Of a DNA stretch of 35,962 bases, positions 14,908 through 24,251 are shown piece after piece; position 1 is the stretch's first letter; every line of letters starts with the position of its first letter. The stretch is from NCBI GenBank assembly GCA_002471345.1, contig DKPS01000108.1, forward strand, positions 14,775 through 50,736. The letters run 5' to 3'. Both the position numbers and the translations under genes were made by a program. Source of the stretch: Saprospiraceae bacterium UBA7328. Its GTDB lineage: Bacteria; Bacteroidota; Bacteroidia; Chitinophagales; Saprospiraceae. A model generated the notes under the pieces. It was not told the DNA's origin and searched no databases. It worked only from the letters and a program-made list of their open reading frames with translations.

Positions 14908-15969
14908 ATGACAGAAAAGCTAAAAGTACTTGTTGTAGGGTGCGGAAATATGGGAACCTCTCATGCTAGAGCATATCATGCAATGGATGATTTTGAGATT
15001 GTTGGATTAGTAAGCAGAGGAGTGGCAAGTAGAGAAAAACTCTCAGAAGAGCTAGGAGGACTGCCTATGTACGGATCATTTGATAAAGCACTTTCTGATT
15101 CCAAACCTGATGTAGTTTCTATCAATACATATCCAGAGACACATGCAGAATATGCGATCAAAAGTCTAAAGGCGGATGCTCATGTTTTCTTAGAAAAACC
15201 TCTGGCTAATACAGTAGAAGAAGCTCAATCCATTGTAGATATGGCCACAAAACTTAATAAAAAACTAGTAATCGGATATATCCTTAGAGTACATCCAGCA
15301 TGGGCAAAATTCACTGAGGTAGCACAATCTTTAGGGAAGCCATTAGTGATGAGGATGAACCTCAATCAGCAAAGCTCTGGGTCGGAGTGGAATACCCATA
15401 AAGAGCTGATGAAAACAATGTCACCAATAGTGGATTGTGGAGTACACTATGTAGATATTATGTGCCTCATGACCAATGCAAATCCAATTAGAGTAAGTGC
15501 TATAGGAGCTAAATTAACAGATGAGATACCTTCTGATATGTACAATTATGGGCAGCTACAGGTGGCTTTTGATGATGGATCTGTGGGTTGGTATGAAGCA
15601 GGGTGGGGACCTATGATCAGTGAAACTGCATTTTTCATAAAGGACGTAATGGGCCCTAAAGGATGTGTAAGTATTGTAGATAAATTTCATGATTCATCTG
15701 ATGTAGAAGGTCATGTAAACACAGGAGGCCTAAAAGTACATCACGCTGCGGCAGATGAAAATGGAAAATACTTAAAGCCTGATGAGATTCTGGATATGAG
15801 TGATGAGCCTGATCATGACGGTCTTTGTCGCCTTGAACAAGAATATCTGCTGTCTGCAATAAAAGAAGACAAAGATTTAAATGAGCATATGAGGGATGCT
15901 GTGAATAGTCTTAGAATAGTTCTTGCTGCTGATGAATCATTTAAGACTGGTAAGACCGTGGAGCTTTGA
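14908..15969 (+). CDS. Gfo/Idh/MocA family oxidoreductase
   Basis: 353-residue NAD(P)-dependent oxidoreductase. The Rossmann motif is VVGCGNMGTSHARAY (Gly11, Gly13, Gly16) and the family catalytic/cofactor motif is Glu96-Lys97-Pro98-Leu in FLEKPLAN. The C-terminal alpha/beta domain has DCGVHYVDIM, with the histidine typical of sugar dehydrogenases in this family (position about 179). The substrate is probably a sugar, inositol or related polyol, but it cannot be read from the sequence. The next gene, an MFS transporter 109 bp downstream, has its own promoter-like element, so a shared pathway is only a possibility. Confidence 0.88.
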   Translation: MTEKLKVLVVGCGNMGTSHARAYHAMDDFEIVGLVSRGVASREKLSEELGGLPMYGSFDKALSDSKPDVVSINTYPETHAEYAIKSLKADAHVFLEKPLANTVEEAQSIVDMATKLNKKLVIGYILRVHPAWAKFTEVAQSLGKPLVMRMNLNQQSSGSEWNTHKELMKTMSPIVDCGVHYVDIMCLMTNANPIRVSAIGAKLTDEIPSDMYNYGQLQVAFDDGSVGWYEAGWGPMISETAFFIKDVMGPKGCVSIVDKFHDSSDVEGHVNTGGLKVHHAAADENGKYLKPDEILDMSDEPDHDGLCRLEQEYLLSAIKEDKDLNEHMRDAVNSLRIVLAADESFKTGKTVEL

Positions 15970-16030
15970 AAGGTTAAAAGAAAAGAACTTGAGATTATAA
16001 TTATACGCTGAATAACTGTTTTCTTAGGTA

Positions 16031-16062
16031 TTGTGTCTCCATCTCTAGTTTTTCTATGTTTG
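16031..16062 (+). promoter_or_regulatory. Promoter of the second MFS gene
   Basis: TATGTTTG (16055-16062) matches the Bacteroidota -7 element TAnnTTTG exactly, and TTG at 16031-16033 lies 21 bp upstream as a -33 element. Transcription would begin close to 16068, giving a leader of about 10 nt before the ATG at 16079. Confidence 0.5.
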
Positions 16063-16078
16063 TGCCCTCATATCATTC

Positions 16079-17257
16079 ATGGATCATCAAAAATTATACA
16101 CCCCTGCTTTCATTACACTTTGCATAAGCTATGGCTTTTTTGGTGGGAGCTTCAACATGATTATTCCTGAATTACCTTCTTATCTAGAAAGTATGGGGGG
16201 CAAGGAATTCAAAGGTTTCATTATTGCTCTTTTCACATTGACAGCCGGACTTTCCAGACCTTTTAGTGGTAAGTTAACAGATACAATTGGTCGAAAGCCT
16301 ATTATTGTTCTAGGCGCACTAGTATGCATCATTTGTAGCTTAATCTATCCACTACTTGCCTCAGTAAGTGGTTTTTTGTTGTTAAGACTAATTCATGGAT
16401 TTTCTACTGGGTTTGCTCCCACAGCCATTACGGCTTATGTAGCAGATATTGTCCCAGTTCATAGAAGAGGTGAAGCTATGGGCATTATAGGAGTGAGCAT
16501 TAATTTAGGATCCTCTATTACTCCCCCAATTGGAAGTCATTTAGCAATCAATTATTCTCTGGATGTAATGTTTTATGCCTCTTCGTTTATGGCATTGATA
16601 TCACTACTATTGTTGATTAGAATCAAAGAGACGGTCATAGAAAAGAAGCAATTTTCACCTTCATTATTATTATTGAAAAAAGATGAATGGATCAATAGAG
16701 ACTCTATTTTGCCAGCATTGGTTTGTGGTTTGTCTTATATGGGTTTTGGTGCACTGATCACTGTGACTCCTGATCAATGTACTTATCTAGGCATGGAGAA
16801 TAAGGGTATGTTCTTCTCGAGTTTTACCTTTTGTGCAATTCTATCAAGACTTTTTGCAGGTCGACTTTCTGATATCTATGGGCGTACTATAGTAATGCGT
16901 ATTGCCGTTGTGATTTTAGCATTTTCATATATGCTTTTTGGATTTTCAGCAAGTCCAATGGTATTAATTGCTGCTTCTGGGTTTGTTGGTTTTTCTTTGG
17001 GTATTGCCATTCCTGTAGTATTTGCATGGACAGTGGATCGAAGTAATGATGACAATAGAGGTAAGGCTTTAGCCACTCTTTTTATAGGTTTGGAATTTGC
17101 CATAGGTACCGGAGCTTTATTAGGGGCAGAGATATATGATAACAATCACTTAAATTTTCGTATAGTATTTCTTGTAATGGGAGTTGTAAGTTTAATGGCT
17201 TTATTTTTCATCAGAAAAGATAGTTCCCATTCTGATTCTTTCGTCCCAATCAAATAA
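16079..17257 (+). CDS. MFS transporter
   Basis: 392-residue major facilitator permease with twelve predicted helices. The motif after TM2 reads GKLTDTIGRKP, and the equivalent loop of the second half reads GRLSDIYGRT, both normal for drug or metabolite antiporters. The TM5 region (AMGIIGVSINLGSSITPPIG) resembles motif C of proton-driven drug exporters, so efflux is somewhat more likely than uptake. Substrate unknown. The glutathione peroxidase gene begins about 50 bp downstream in the same direction, and the two may share a transcript. Confidence 0.87.
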   Translation: MDHQKLYTPAFITLCISYGFFGGSFNMIIPELPSYLESMGGKEFKGFIIALFTLTAGLSRPFSGKLTDTIGRKPIIVLGALVCIICSLIYPLLASVSGFLLLRLIHGFSTGFAPTAITAYVADIVPVHRRGEAMGIIGVSINLGSSITPPIGSHLAINYSLDVMFYASSFMALISLLLLIRIKETVIEKKQFSPSLLLLKKDEWINRDSILPALVCGLSYMGFGALITVTPDQCTYLGMENKGMFFSSFTFCAILSRLFAGRLSDIYGRTIVMRIAVVILAFSYMLFGFSASPMVLIAASGFVGFSLGIAIPVVFAWTVDRSNDDNRGKALATLFIGLEFAIGTGALLGAEIYDNNHLNFRIVFLVMGVVSLMALFFIRKDSSHSDSFVPIK

Positions 17258-17310
17258 ATGAAGTTAATTTGGATATAATATTGAACTTTTTACTAAGAAT
17301 TTCCCTTTCA

Positions 17311-17850
17311 ATGAGGATGATTTATCTTTTACTCTATTTAATAATTTCACCTATGCAAAGCACTATCACAGCCACTTCAATACATCAATTTAAAATTAGA
17401 GCATTAGACAGTGATGCGTTTATCGACTTTGAGGATTTTGAAGGAAAGAAAATATTAATAGTAAATGTGGCCAGCAAGTGTGGTTTCACTTATCAATATG
17501 AAGGACTAGAAGAATTATATCAGACTTATAAAGATCAGCTTGTAGTTGTTGGAGTACCATGCAATCAATTCCTTTTTCAAGAGCCTGGAAATGAAGAGAA
17601 AATAGCTAGTTTCTGTACTGTGAAATATGGAGTTACATTTCCAATGACAGAAAAGGTGAAAGTTAAAGGAAGAAATGCGCATGAGATCTATCAATGGCTC
17701 TCAGATGAAGATCTGAATGGACATTCTGATAATAAAGTGAGTTGGAATTTTAATAAGTTCTTATTAGATGGTAATGGTGAACTTTTGGCTCACTTTCCAT
17801 CAAAGGTCAAGCCTATGGATAAAGAGATTATCAAGTTAATAGAAAATTAA
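17311..17850 (+). CDS. Exported glutathione peroxidase family protein
   Basis: 179-residue thiol peroxidase of the glutathione peroxidase family, reducing hydrogen peroxide or lipid hydroperoxides. Peroxidatic Cys57 lies in VNVASKCGFTYQY; Gln86 (PCNQF) and the Trp/Asn of SWNFNKFLLD complete the active-site tetrad. Cysteine rather than selenocysteine is used. I chose the ATG at 17311 because it gives a clean signal peptide (MRMIYLLLYLIISPMQS) ending near residue 20; the frame can be extended in-frame to a TTG at 17269, but that adds a poor N terminus. Export suggests it protects periplasmic or membrane lipids. Thioredoxin-type reductants are more usual than glutathione for bacterial members. 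Confidence 0.85.
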   Translation: MRMIYLLLYLIISPMQSTITATSIHQFKIRALDSDAFIDFEDFEGKKILIVNVASKCGFTYQYEGLEELYQTYKDQLVVVGVPCNQFLFQEPGNEEKIASFCTVKYGVTFPMTEKVKVKGRNAHEIYQWLSDEDLNGHSDNKVSWNFNKFLLDGNGELLAHFPSKVKPMDKEIIKLIEN

Positions 17851-18050
17851 ACAAGTAACAGTTTCATATCTGTGTCCTTCAGGTTAATGCATTCCATCTG
17901 CCTATTCATTTGGATTTAATATCAGACAAAGCTGTATGAAATCGTACAATATTATTTATTATAATATGTATAAAATTGTGATCTTCAATTAGTAACTCTT
18001 TGGCATTGCAATTGAATTTCAATAATTATTATCAATTAAAATAAATAATT

Positions 18051-18506
18051 ATGAAATCAATTATGCTTGTGTTTCCAAGTTTACTCACTTCTACCATGGT
18101 ATTAACACAAAGTCATCAAGTTTCTAAAAAATCTAAACAGAGCAAATCTGAAAAGAAAATTAAGATTAAACTCGAAAAGGATGTCAAGCTTGATCTCAAA
18201 GTAAATCAAGAAGTTATTGTTTTAGAATTAACTCATCCTAAGAAATTTACACCTCAAATGAAAAATACCTTTACTAAGTATTTTGGTAATGAGGCTAAAA
18301 AAGGATACAAATGGGACGACAATTCTGGTTCTAGTATTCTCCTTAAAAAAAATAAGGTATCTGTTCATATCAATCAAGATCAAATTGATGATTCTGCTAC
18401 ACAGAATATCAAGAGATATGTTGATGATGTATTTTATACATTGGATTGGGATACAAATGATTTAGGCCTTTGGGAGTATTCAGGAGATTGGTCCCTTGTA
18501 AAGTGA
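18051..18506 (+). CDS. Hypothetical exported protein (151 aa)
   Basis: No family recognised. The first 20 residues (MKSIMLVFPSLLTSTMVLTQ) look like a signal peptide; residues 25-50 are strongly basic (KKSKQSKSEKKIKIKLEKDVK), followed by an acidic and aromatic C-terminal part (DDVFYTLDWDTNDLGLWEYSG). The protein is probably periplasmic or secreted. The 200-bp gap upstream is AT-rich with no convincing promoter. The DUF1330 gene follows 12 bp after its stop codon, so the two are likely co-transcribed. Confidence 0.6.
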   Translation: MKSIMLVFPSLLTSTMVLTQSHQVSKKSKQSKSEKKIKIKLEKDVKLDLKVNQEVIVLELTHPKKFTPQMKNTFTKYFGNEAKKGYKWDDNSGSSILLKKNKVSVHINQDQIDDSATQNIKRYVDDVFYTLDWDTNDLGLWEYSGDWSLVK

Positions 18507-18518
18507 AATACTAATTGA

Positions 18519-18839
18519 ATGAGTATTAAAAAGGATATGATTTATTTAACGCAACTGATCTATAACAAAGAAGGCCAAGAAGATGTTTTTCATCAGTTTG
18601 AAAAAGTAGCCATTCCTATTATCACCAAATACAATGGAAGGCTTTTATTGAGAGTTAGGCCTGATCAAAAGTCGATAATAGAAAGTTGTATTGAAACTCC
18701 CTATGAGGTTCATATAGTTGAATTTGAAAGTGAAGGTGATTTTGAGAATTTCAAACAAGATGAGGGAAGAAATAAATTTTTACACCTTAAAGAACAATCT
18801 ATCAAATCTTCACTTTTAGTAAAAGGAAAGCTAGTGTGA
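18519..18839 (+). CDS. DUF1330-like protein
   Basis: 106-residue small cytosolic protein with a ferredoxin-like dimeric alpha/beta barrel pattern. The sequence MIYLTQLIYNKEGQEDVFHQFEKVAIPIITKYNGRLLLR followed by VHIVEFESEGDFENF is typical of DUF1330 and related stress-response monooxygenase-fold proteins. Biochemical role unknown. It lies 12 bp after the exported hypothetical gene and 113 bp before the desaturase gene. Confidence 0.65.
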   Translation: MSIKKDMIYLTQLIYNKEGQEDVFHQFEKVAIPIITKYNGRLLLRVRPDQKSIIESCIETPYEVHIVEFESEGDFENFKQDEGRNKFLHLKEQSIKSSLLVKGKLV

Positions 18840-18952
18840 ATCTTCTTTATTTCACCCCTTTTATAACGGTTAAACCAAGATAAATTCAAAATCTGACCTT
18901 ATTTATATCATTGTGATACTGTAATTTTATTTTGTACCAGTTTTGAATAGCT

Positions 18953-19918
18953 ATGAACATTCCTGATGCGTCACTTTATCTTTCTGAAGAAGAACAAAAA
19001 GAATTGCTCACGCGACGTGACTTGAGAGGTCTGTGGGAGGTCCTGAAGTCTTGGGGGATAATTGTAATAACATTTACAGTAGTTTTTCAATGGCCAAATG
19101 TGTTCACTGTGATTATCGCTCTTTTTGTTTTAGGGGGAAGACAGTTAGGAATTTCAGTTTTGATGCATGATTCTTCTCATAAGTCTTTGTTTCGTTCGGG
19201 TGGTTTAAATGATTTTTTCGGAAAGTGGTTTGGTGGTTACCCATTATGGACTGATATGTTGAGATATAGACCTTATCATGTGAGACATCATGTGCACACA
19301 GGCTTAGATGAAGATCCTGATACGAATTTGACCAAAGGGTTTCCAGCAGGTAAAAAAAGTCTTTCCAGAAAGATATTTAGAGATTTAAGTGGACTTACAG
19401 GAGTCAAGACTTTCACAGCCCTGATGATGATGCATCTGGGATACCTAGAATTTGACCAAGGAAATAATCCTCAAAGCATAGACCAATCAAAAAGATCATG
19501 GGCAGAATTTTTCAGAACTGCCTATAAAAATCTAATCGGACCATTAGTTGCTAATATTATTCTATTTCTTGTTCTATCCATTTTTAGCCCTTTCCTTTAT
19601 TTGTTGTGGGTAGGAGCATACTTGACCGCATTTCAGTTCAGTACAAGAGTGAGATCTATAGCTGAACATTCTATGGTAAATCACCCTAAAGATCCTTATG
19701 AAAATACACGTACGACCTATGCTAATGTCTTTGAGAGAATGATCTTTGCTCCTCACAATGTAAATTATCATGCAGAACATCATATGTTAATGGGAGTGCC
19801 ATGTTATAATCTACCTAGAATGCATGATCTTATAAAAGCTAAAGGCTTTTTTGAAAGAGGAACACTTGCCAATGGATATTGGGAAATATTGAATCAAGCT
19901 AGTCAATCTAGAAATTGA
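18953..19918 (+). CDS. Membrane fatty acid desaturase
   Basis: 321-residue integral membrane di-iron desaturase. The three histidine boxes are present: His72-Asp-Ser-Ser-His76 (HDSSH), His109-Val-Arg-His-His113 (HVRHH) and HAEHH near residue 275. The boxes are separated by hydrophobic helices at about 34-60 and 190-220. Substrates in this superfamily include acyl lipids, acyl-CoA and carotenoids; the short HDSSH form and overall length suggest an acyl-lipid or carotenoid type. A role in membrane fluidity is the simplest reading. No convincing TAnnTTTG promoter is seen upstream. Confidence 0.88.
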   Translation: MNIPDASLYLSEEEQKELLTRRDLRGLWEVLKSWGIIVITFTVVFQWPNVFTVIIALFVLGGRQLGISVLMHDSSHKSLFRSGGLNDFFGKWFGGYPLWTDMLRYRPYHVRHHVHTGLDEDPDTNLTKGFPAGKKSLSRKIFRDLSGLTGVKTFTALMMMHLGYLEFDQGNNPQSIDQSKRSWAEFFRTAYKNLIGPLVANIILFLVLSIFSPFLYLLWVGAYLTAFQFSTRVRSIAEHSMVNHPKDPYENTRTTYANVFERMIFAPHNVNYHAEHHMLMGVPCYNLPRMHDLIKAKGFFERGTLANGYWEILNQASQSRN

Positions 19919-19937
19919 TTATTACACTTGAGTGTTA

Positions 19938-20846
19938 CTATCTCACTTTCTTTTCTCCAGCATCCACCTCAAATGGCAAAAAATTCTCTGGTCTAGGTAA
20001 TGGGCATGTTGCATAATCACTAAATCCACAGATCGGATTTTCTGCCCTATTAAAGTCAAGAATTACTTCATTCCCTTTTTCAGGAATATCGACATACAAG
20101 AACCTGCCTCCTCCATAAGTTTTAGTCCCATTAGTTAGATCAGCAAACACGATAAAAAGCCGCTCTCCACTAGTCGTGGCCAATAAATCATGCTCTTCAT
20201 TATCATATTGGAATACAACACTTCCTGCTAAATCTTTATCATATGTAATTCCAACTTTATTAGTTATTGACACTTTTGAATTTTCAGTACTTGCTTCAAA
20301 TTTTCCTTTAATTACCCATTGTTGATGGGGTTTATATGTAGGGACATCGGTAATATTCATTCGAGCATCAGCCAAAGTGTCTTTTAATCTAACACCGTAT
20401 TGATCTCCTCTTTTAATAACATACCAAAAATGAGAATTCCAATTAAACATTGAAGCTTCACCATCTGCATCACTATTTATGGATTGATCTGATGATGAGT
20501 CTCCATTTATAATTATTTCGCTGCTCTCTGTTTCGAAGAATAATTTGCCATTATTTAAATTCAATTGACCAATATCTTTAGGTAATTCTGATGGAAAAAC
20601 TAAGTCGTGGTCTGTATCTGATCCCATGCTTTGAGCTCCTTCATTGAGCCAATACAATCCTGTCATACTCAGATAACCCATTGGCTTTTTCAGGTTTTCA
20701 ACCCTTTCTTTTTTCCATTCCTTGAATGATAGGAGATAGTCAGACCAGTTCGTAGGATCGTTGTAACTGAATGACAAAGTGAGTGTCAATAACAGGATGC
20801 CCACTATGATTTGTGCTAAAATTTTTCCAAAACTTTTAATCTGCAT
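19938..20846 (-). CDS. DUF1684 domain protein, exported
   Basis: 302 residues. The N terminus (about residues 8-24) is a signal peptide or lipid-facing anchor. The family hallmark is the C-terminal segment TKTYGGGRFLYVDIPEKGNE, followed by LDFNRAENPICGFSDYATCPLPRPEN, which fits DUF1684 well. Function unknown; the conserved Tyr-Gly-Gly-Gly-Arg-Phe and Cys-x8-Cys-Pro segments suggest a compact domain. It is convergent with the desaturase gene (19 bp apart) and may be co-transcribed with the dioxygenase gene upstream (82-bp gap). Confidence 0.8.
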   Translation of the reverse strand: MQIKSFGKILAQIIVGILLLTLTLSFSYNDPTNWSDYLLSFKEWKKERVENLKKPMGYLSMTGLYWLNEGAQSMGSDTDHDLVFPSELPKDIGQLNLNNGKLFFETESSEIIINGDSSSDQSINSDADGEASMFNWNSHFWYVIKRGDQYGVRLKDTLADARMNITDVPTYKPHQQWVIKGKFEASTENSKVSITNKVGITYDKDLAGSVVFQYDNEEHDLLATTSGERLFIVFADLTNGTKTYGGGRFLYVDIPEKGNEVILDFNRAENPICGFSDYATCPLPRPENFLPFEVDAGEKKVR

Positions 20847-20928
20847 ATTGATGTCTTCTTGATTAAAGGTATTGAATTAAAATTAGCAAGGCTAGACCAT
20901 CGAAGATGTATGCCCGCTTATAAATTCA

Positions 20929-21900
20929 TTATTTCCAACTGCTAAGACCTAGTAACTTTTTTCCTAATTCACTAAGGATAGCTCTTCCGTATTTATTTTG
21001 TTCCCATTTGCGAGGGTCTCCTGGGAAGGCATAGCCTTCTGGTGCTATCCTGTTTTTCCATGAGTTAACACGCCATTCTCTGAGGGTTTCGTTTTCCTCT
21101 TCAGCAGGCATCATGGATATGTATTGAGCAATTCGGATTTTATCATCAGAAAGATTGGGTCTGATGCCATGTGGTTCAGCACTATGAAAAATAAGAAGGT
21201 CTCCTGCCTCCAATGCTACTTTTACGATATGATCTTCTAGCCCTGTAATGTCCGGTTGAAATTTGTCTCGACCCTCAGGTTGTGTTAATTTCCAACTATC
21301 ATAAGTTCGAAAAAGCTCAGGAATACATTGGAAACCTCCCATATTAGGGTCCAACTGATCAGCTAGTGCCAATACCCCTTGTACATTTTGAGGTTTAGTA
21401 TCTGGATCATAGTCCCAATGTATGAATCCTTTTGCTCCTTTCTTTTCCAGTTTTGGGAAGTTGAGATTTGCTCTATCTATAGTTACCCATAATTCTTCTG
21501 TTCCCCATATATCCACAAATGCATCATATACCCTTTGCATCTGTCTGTTGCTCCATAGCATCTGATTATTATAGACTTCCACCATGCCTGTACCTCGGAG
21601 TTCTTTCATCTCCATTTCTGCTCTTGGAGGTGTATACCATGTACTTTTGTCATTTGGATCCTTTTCGTCAAACTCCCAAATGAAGTCTGCCGTCTTTAGA
21701 GCTTGATTTCTTGGAATAGCATTTTTTATGACTATGTAACCATTGTGTGTCCAAAAGTCCCAATCTTCCTCACTCATTACTCTCAATGGTTTTCCATTTG
21801 ATCTGTCATTGAGTTTTTTCTTACTACTTTTTGCAGTTGATGGATTACCGGGTATTTCTTTGTGGGCATTATTAGGTGCCATGGTTTTAGAGTTCATCAT
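20929..21900 (-). CDS. Phytanoyl-CoA dioxygenase (PhyH) family protein
   Basis: 323-residue 2-oxoglutarate/Fe(II)-dependent oxygenase. The iron ligands fit His and Asp of FIHWDYDPD (near residue 160) and His of HSAEPHGIRPN (near residue 240), with the downstream Arg expected to bind 2-oxoglutarate. The N-terminal 40 residues are basic, Asn/Lys/Ser-rich and probably disordered. The substrate is unknown; PhyH relatives hydroxylate small molecules, lipids and antibiotic precursors. It is divergent from an AraC regulator across a 198-bp AT-rich gap, which suggests that regulator controls it, but I see no clear operator there. Confidence 0.85.
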   Translation of the reverse strand: MMNSKTMAPNNAHKEIPGNPSTAKSSKKKLNDRSNGKPLRVMSEEDWDFWTHNGYIVIKNAIPRNQALKTADFIWEFDEKDPNDKSTWYTPPRAEMEMKELRGTGMVEVYNNQMLWSNRQMQRVYDAFVDIWGTEELWVTIDRANLNFPKLEKKGAKGFIHWDYDPDTKPQNVQGVLALADQLDPNMGGFQCIPELFRTYDSWKLTQPEGRDKFQPDITGLEDHIVKVALEAGDLLIFHSAEPHGIRPNLSDDKIRIAQYISMMPAEEENETLREWRVNSWKNRIAPEGYAFPGDPRKWEQNKYGRAILSELGKKLLGLSSWK

Positions 21901-22098
21901 AATATATTGTCATTATTTCTAAAGTAAAGATCTAAGAATTGAGAGTGAGTATTAAGAAGAATGTTGATGATTATTTGAATTATGTTGACATATTGCTACT
22001 AATTATTGCTCACAAATACATAGATTAGTTCAATTGTTATATAAATAGAAGATTTGTCAAAGTCACTAAAAATGACGATACACATTCAATATTAACGA

Positions 22099-22941
22099 GT
22101 GAATATCCAGTTTGAAGAAATTAATACTCCTCCTGATAGTTCATTTAGGATTTTGGTAAATCCTAAATTGAATGATTTTTTTCTTTGGCATTTTCATCCA
22201 GAATTTGAATTGGTATTTATTGAGGGAAGTGGAAATACAAGATACATAGGCAATCATTCAGGAAAGTGGAAGCACGATGATATGGTTTTAATTGGATCCA
22301 ATATTCCACATCTTAATTTTGACTATGGTATTAAAGATGATTACCAAAAGTACGTACTCCAGATAAGAGCGGATTTTATAGATCAGTCATTGGCTATTAG
22401 CCCCGAGATGAGTGCTGTGGCTCATCTTTTTGAGGAAGCTGCTTGTGGTATTTCTTTTTCTGAACCTGTGAAGTATTTAGTGGCGAAAAGAATAAAAAGA
22501 TTACATACTTTACCTGCATTCCAGCAATTTATTGAGGTTTTAGAAATCTTTCATATTCTAGCTCAAGATGAAAGACGTACACTTCTACATGATCGTCCAT
22601 ATCAAAACCAGTACTCTTCAAAAGAACAAGAAAAACTAAAAGCCATTTACAAGTTTATAGATGAAAATTATCACAGAAAAATAGCCATAGCTGAAGTGGC
22701 GTTGATTTGTGGTTTGTCCAGAGAAGCATTTTGTAGATATTTTAAGAAAATGACCAAACTTACCTTTACACAGTTTTTGAATCACTACAGAGTTAATATC
22801 TCAAAAAGGCTTTTTGCAAAAGGTAAGAATGTGACTGAAACATGCTTTGAATGTGGATTTGAAAGCCTCTCATATTTCAATAGAGTTTTTAAAAAAGTTA
22901 CAGGAGAAAACCCAATGACTTTTATCAAGAGCTTGAGGTGA
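22099..22941 (+). CDS. AraC family transcriptional regulator
   Basis: 280 residues. The N-terminal half is a cupin-type sensor (HFHPEFELVFIEGSG, then HDDMVLIGSNIPHLNF), as in sugar-responsive AraC proteins. The C-terminal 100 residues hold two helix-turn-helix motifs: IAEVALICGLSREAFCRYFKK and VTETCFECGFESLSYFNRVFK, ending in TGENPMTF, the classic AraC tail. I accept the GTG at 22099 as start because the cupin domain begins right after it and no ATG upstream is in frame. The inducer is unknown. It probably acts on the divergent dioxygenase gene. Confidence 0.9.
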   Translation: MNIQFEEINTPPDSSFRILVNPKLNDFFLWHFHPEFELVFIEGSGNTRYIGNHSGKWKHDDMVLIGSNIPHLNFDYGIKDDYQKYVLQIRADFIDQSLAISPEMSAVAHLFEEAACGISFSEPVKYLVAKRIKRLHTLPAFQQFIEVLEIFHILAQDERRTLLHDRPYQNQYSSKEQEKLKAIYKFIDENYHRKIAIAEVALICGLSREAFCRYFKKMTKLTFTQFLNHYRVNISKRLFAKGKNVTETCFECGFESLSYFNRVFKKVTGENPMTFIKSLR

Positions 22942-23078
22942 GCTTAGGATGGTGATTGCGGAAACTTTAGGATCTAAAATTATTATTTGTTGGACATGAT
23001 ATGATTACCTGGCACATCAAGCTGATCACATATGTCAATTTTGACTTACGTCTTAAAGAGTTTTTTGGGTTAAATGTA

Positions 23079-24251
23079 TTATACATTCAAGGCCAACCAA
23101 GCCATCAGTCCGCTGCTATGTCCAAATACACGTTCATCTACATCAAAGGTGCTAGTATGAACACCCGATGTAATCCCTTTTGATACATTTCCTGTGCCGA
23201 TACGATAGAAACATGCAGGAATTAAATGGGAGTAAAATGCAAAATCTTCTCCCGTCATTCTCTTTTGTAAATCAATTGTATTTTCAATACCTAGATATTC
23301 TTGGATGTTTTTTTTGACCTGTTTTGTAAGATTCTCATTGTTATGTAAATAGGGGTAGCCCTTGATTATGTTCATTTCACATCGAGCACCATGAGCTAAT
23401 GCTATCCCTTCAGCTGTTTGTTTGATTAATTCATGTGCCTGCATTCTCCAATCTTCATTGAAAGCTCTGAACGTCCCTTTCATTTTCACTTCATCAGGAA
23501 TAATATTTGTAGCGCCACCTGTACTATTGATTTTTCCTATGGTGAGTAAGGTAGCTTCTTTTGGTGCATGTCTACCTGTGATTTTGTGTAATGCTGAAAT
23601 AATTTCAGCGCTTACCATGATGGTATCTACACATGATTCTGGCATGGCGGCATGTCCTCCTTTACCTGTGACAGTGATGTGAAGTTCATCAGCTGAGGCC
23701 ATAAATGGTCCTCCACAAATACCAACTTTACCTACTTCTAATTCTGGATGGACATGTTGTCCAATAATCAATTCTATATCAGGATTCTTTAATACTCCTT
23801 CCTTTATCAAAATTGATGCTCCTCCAGGGAGTTTTTCTTCTCCTGGTTGAAAAATGAATTTTACCGTCAAGGGTAATTCATCCTCTTTTTCTTTCAAAAT
23901 AATTGCTGCTCCTAATAGCGAAGAGGTGTGTACATCATGTCCACAGGCATGCATGACACCTTCATTTTGAGAAGCATAAGGTTTTTCGCTTTTCTCTTTG
24001 ATAGGAAGGGCATCTATGTCTGCTCTGAGGCCAATGACTTTGGGGCCTTTACCAATAGATGCTACTACTCCCGTATCAGCCCATCCTGAAGTATAGGAAA
24101 TATGATGATCAGAAAGTACTTGTTGAATATAAAGACTAGTATTATTTTCTTTAAAACTCAATTCAGGATGAGCATGCAAGTGATGCCGATGTCTGATGAT
24201 CTCAGCCTTATACTTTTGATTGAGCTTTTGTATTTCTTCTTTAGTGATCAT
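23079..24251 (-). CDS. M20 family amidohydrolase
   Basis: 390-residue metal-dependent amidohydrolase of the M20 family, close in pattern to hippurate and N-acyl amino acid hydrolases. Metal ligands fit His101-Ala-Cys-Gly-His-Asp-Val-His108 and the second-shell PGEEKLPGGA segment near residue 155. The first 35 residues include the usual HRHHLHAHPELSFKE motif. It overlaps the C terminus of the glycosyltransferase gene by 11 bp, so translation is coupled, and it is the last gene of the recR-glycosyltransferase unit. The true substrate, for instance an acylated amino acid or a peptide, cannot be chosen from sequence alone. Confidence 0.87.
   Translation of the reverse strand: MITKEEIQKLNQKYKAEIIRHRHHLHAHPELSFKENNTSLYIQQVLSDHHISYTSGWADTGVVASIGKGPKVIGLRADIDALPIKEKSEKPYASQNEGVMHACGHDVHTSSLLGAAIILKEKEDELPLTVKFIFQPGEEKLPGGASILIKEGVLKNPDIELIIGQHVHPELEVGKVGICGGPFMASADELHITVTGKGGHAAMPESCVDTIMVSAEIISALHKITGRHAPKEATLLTIGKINSTGGATNIIPDEVKMKGTFRAFNEDWRMQAHELIKQTAEGIALAHGARCEMNIIKGYPYLHNNENLTKQVKKNIQEYLGIENTIDLQKRMTGEDFAFYSHLIPACFYRIGTGNVSKGITSGVHTSTFDVDERVFGHSSGLMAWLALNV

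Noticed and set aside
17269..17310. TTG start giving a 193-residue glutathione peroxidase
   Set aside because: The in-frame ATG at 17311 gives a normal signal peptide and family length; the extension has no family similarity.
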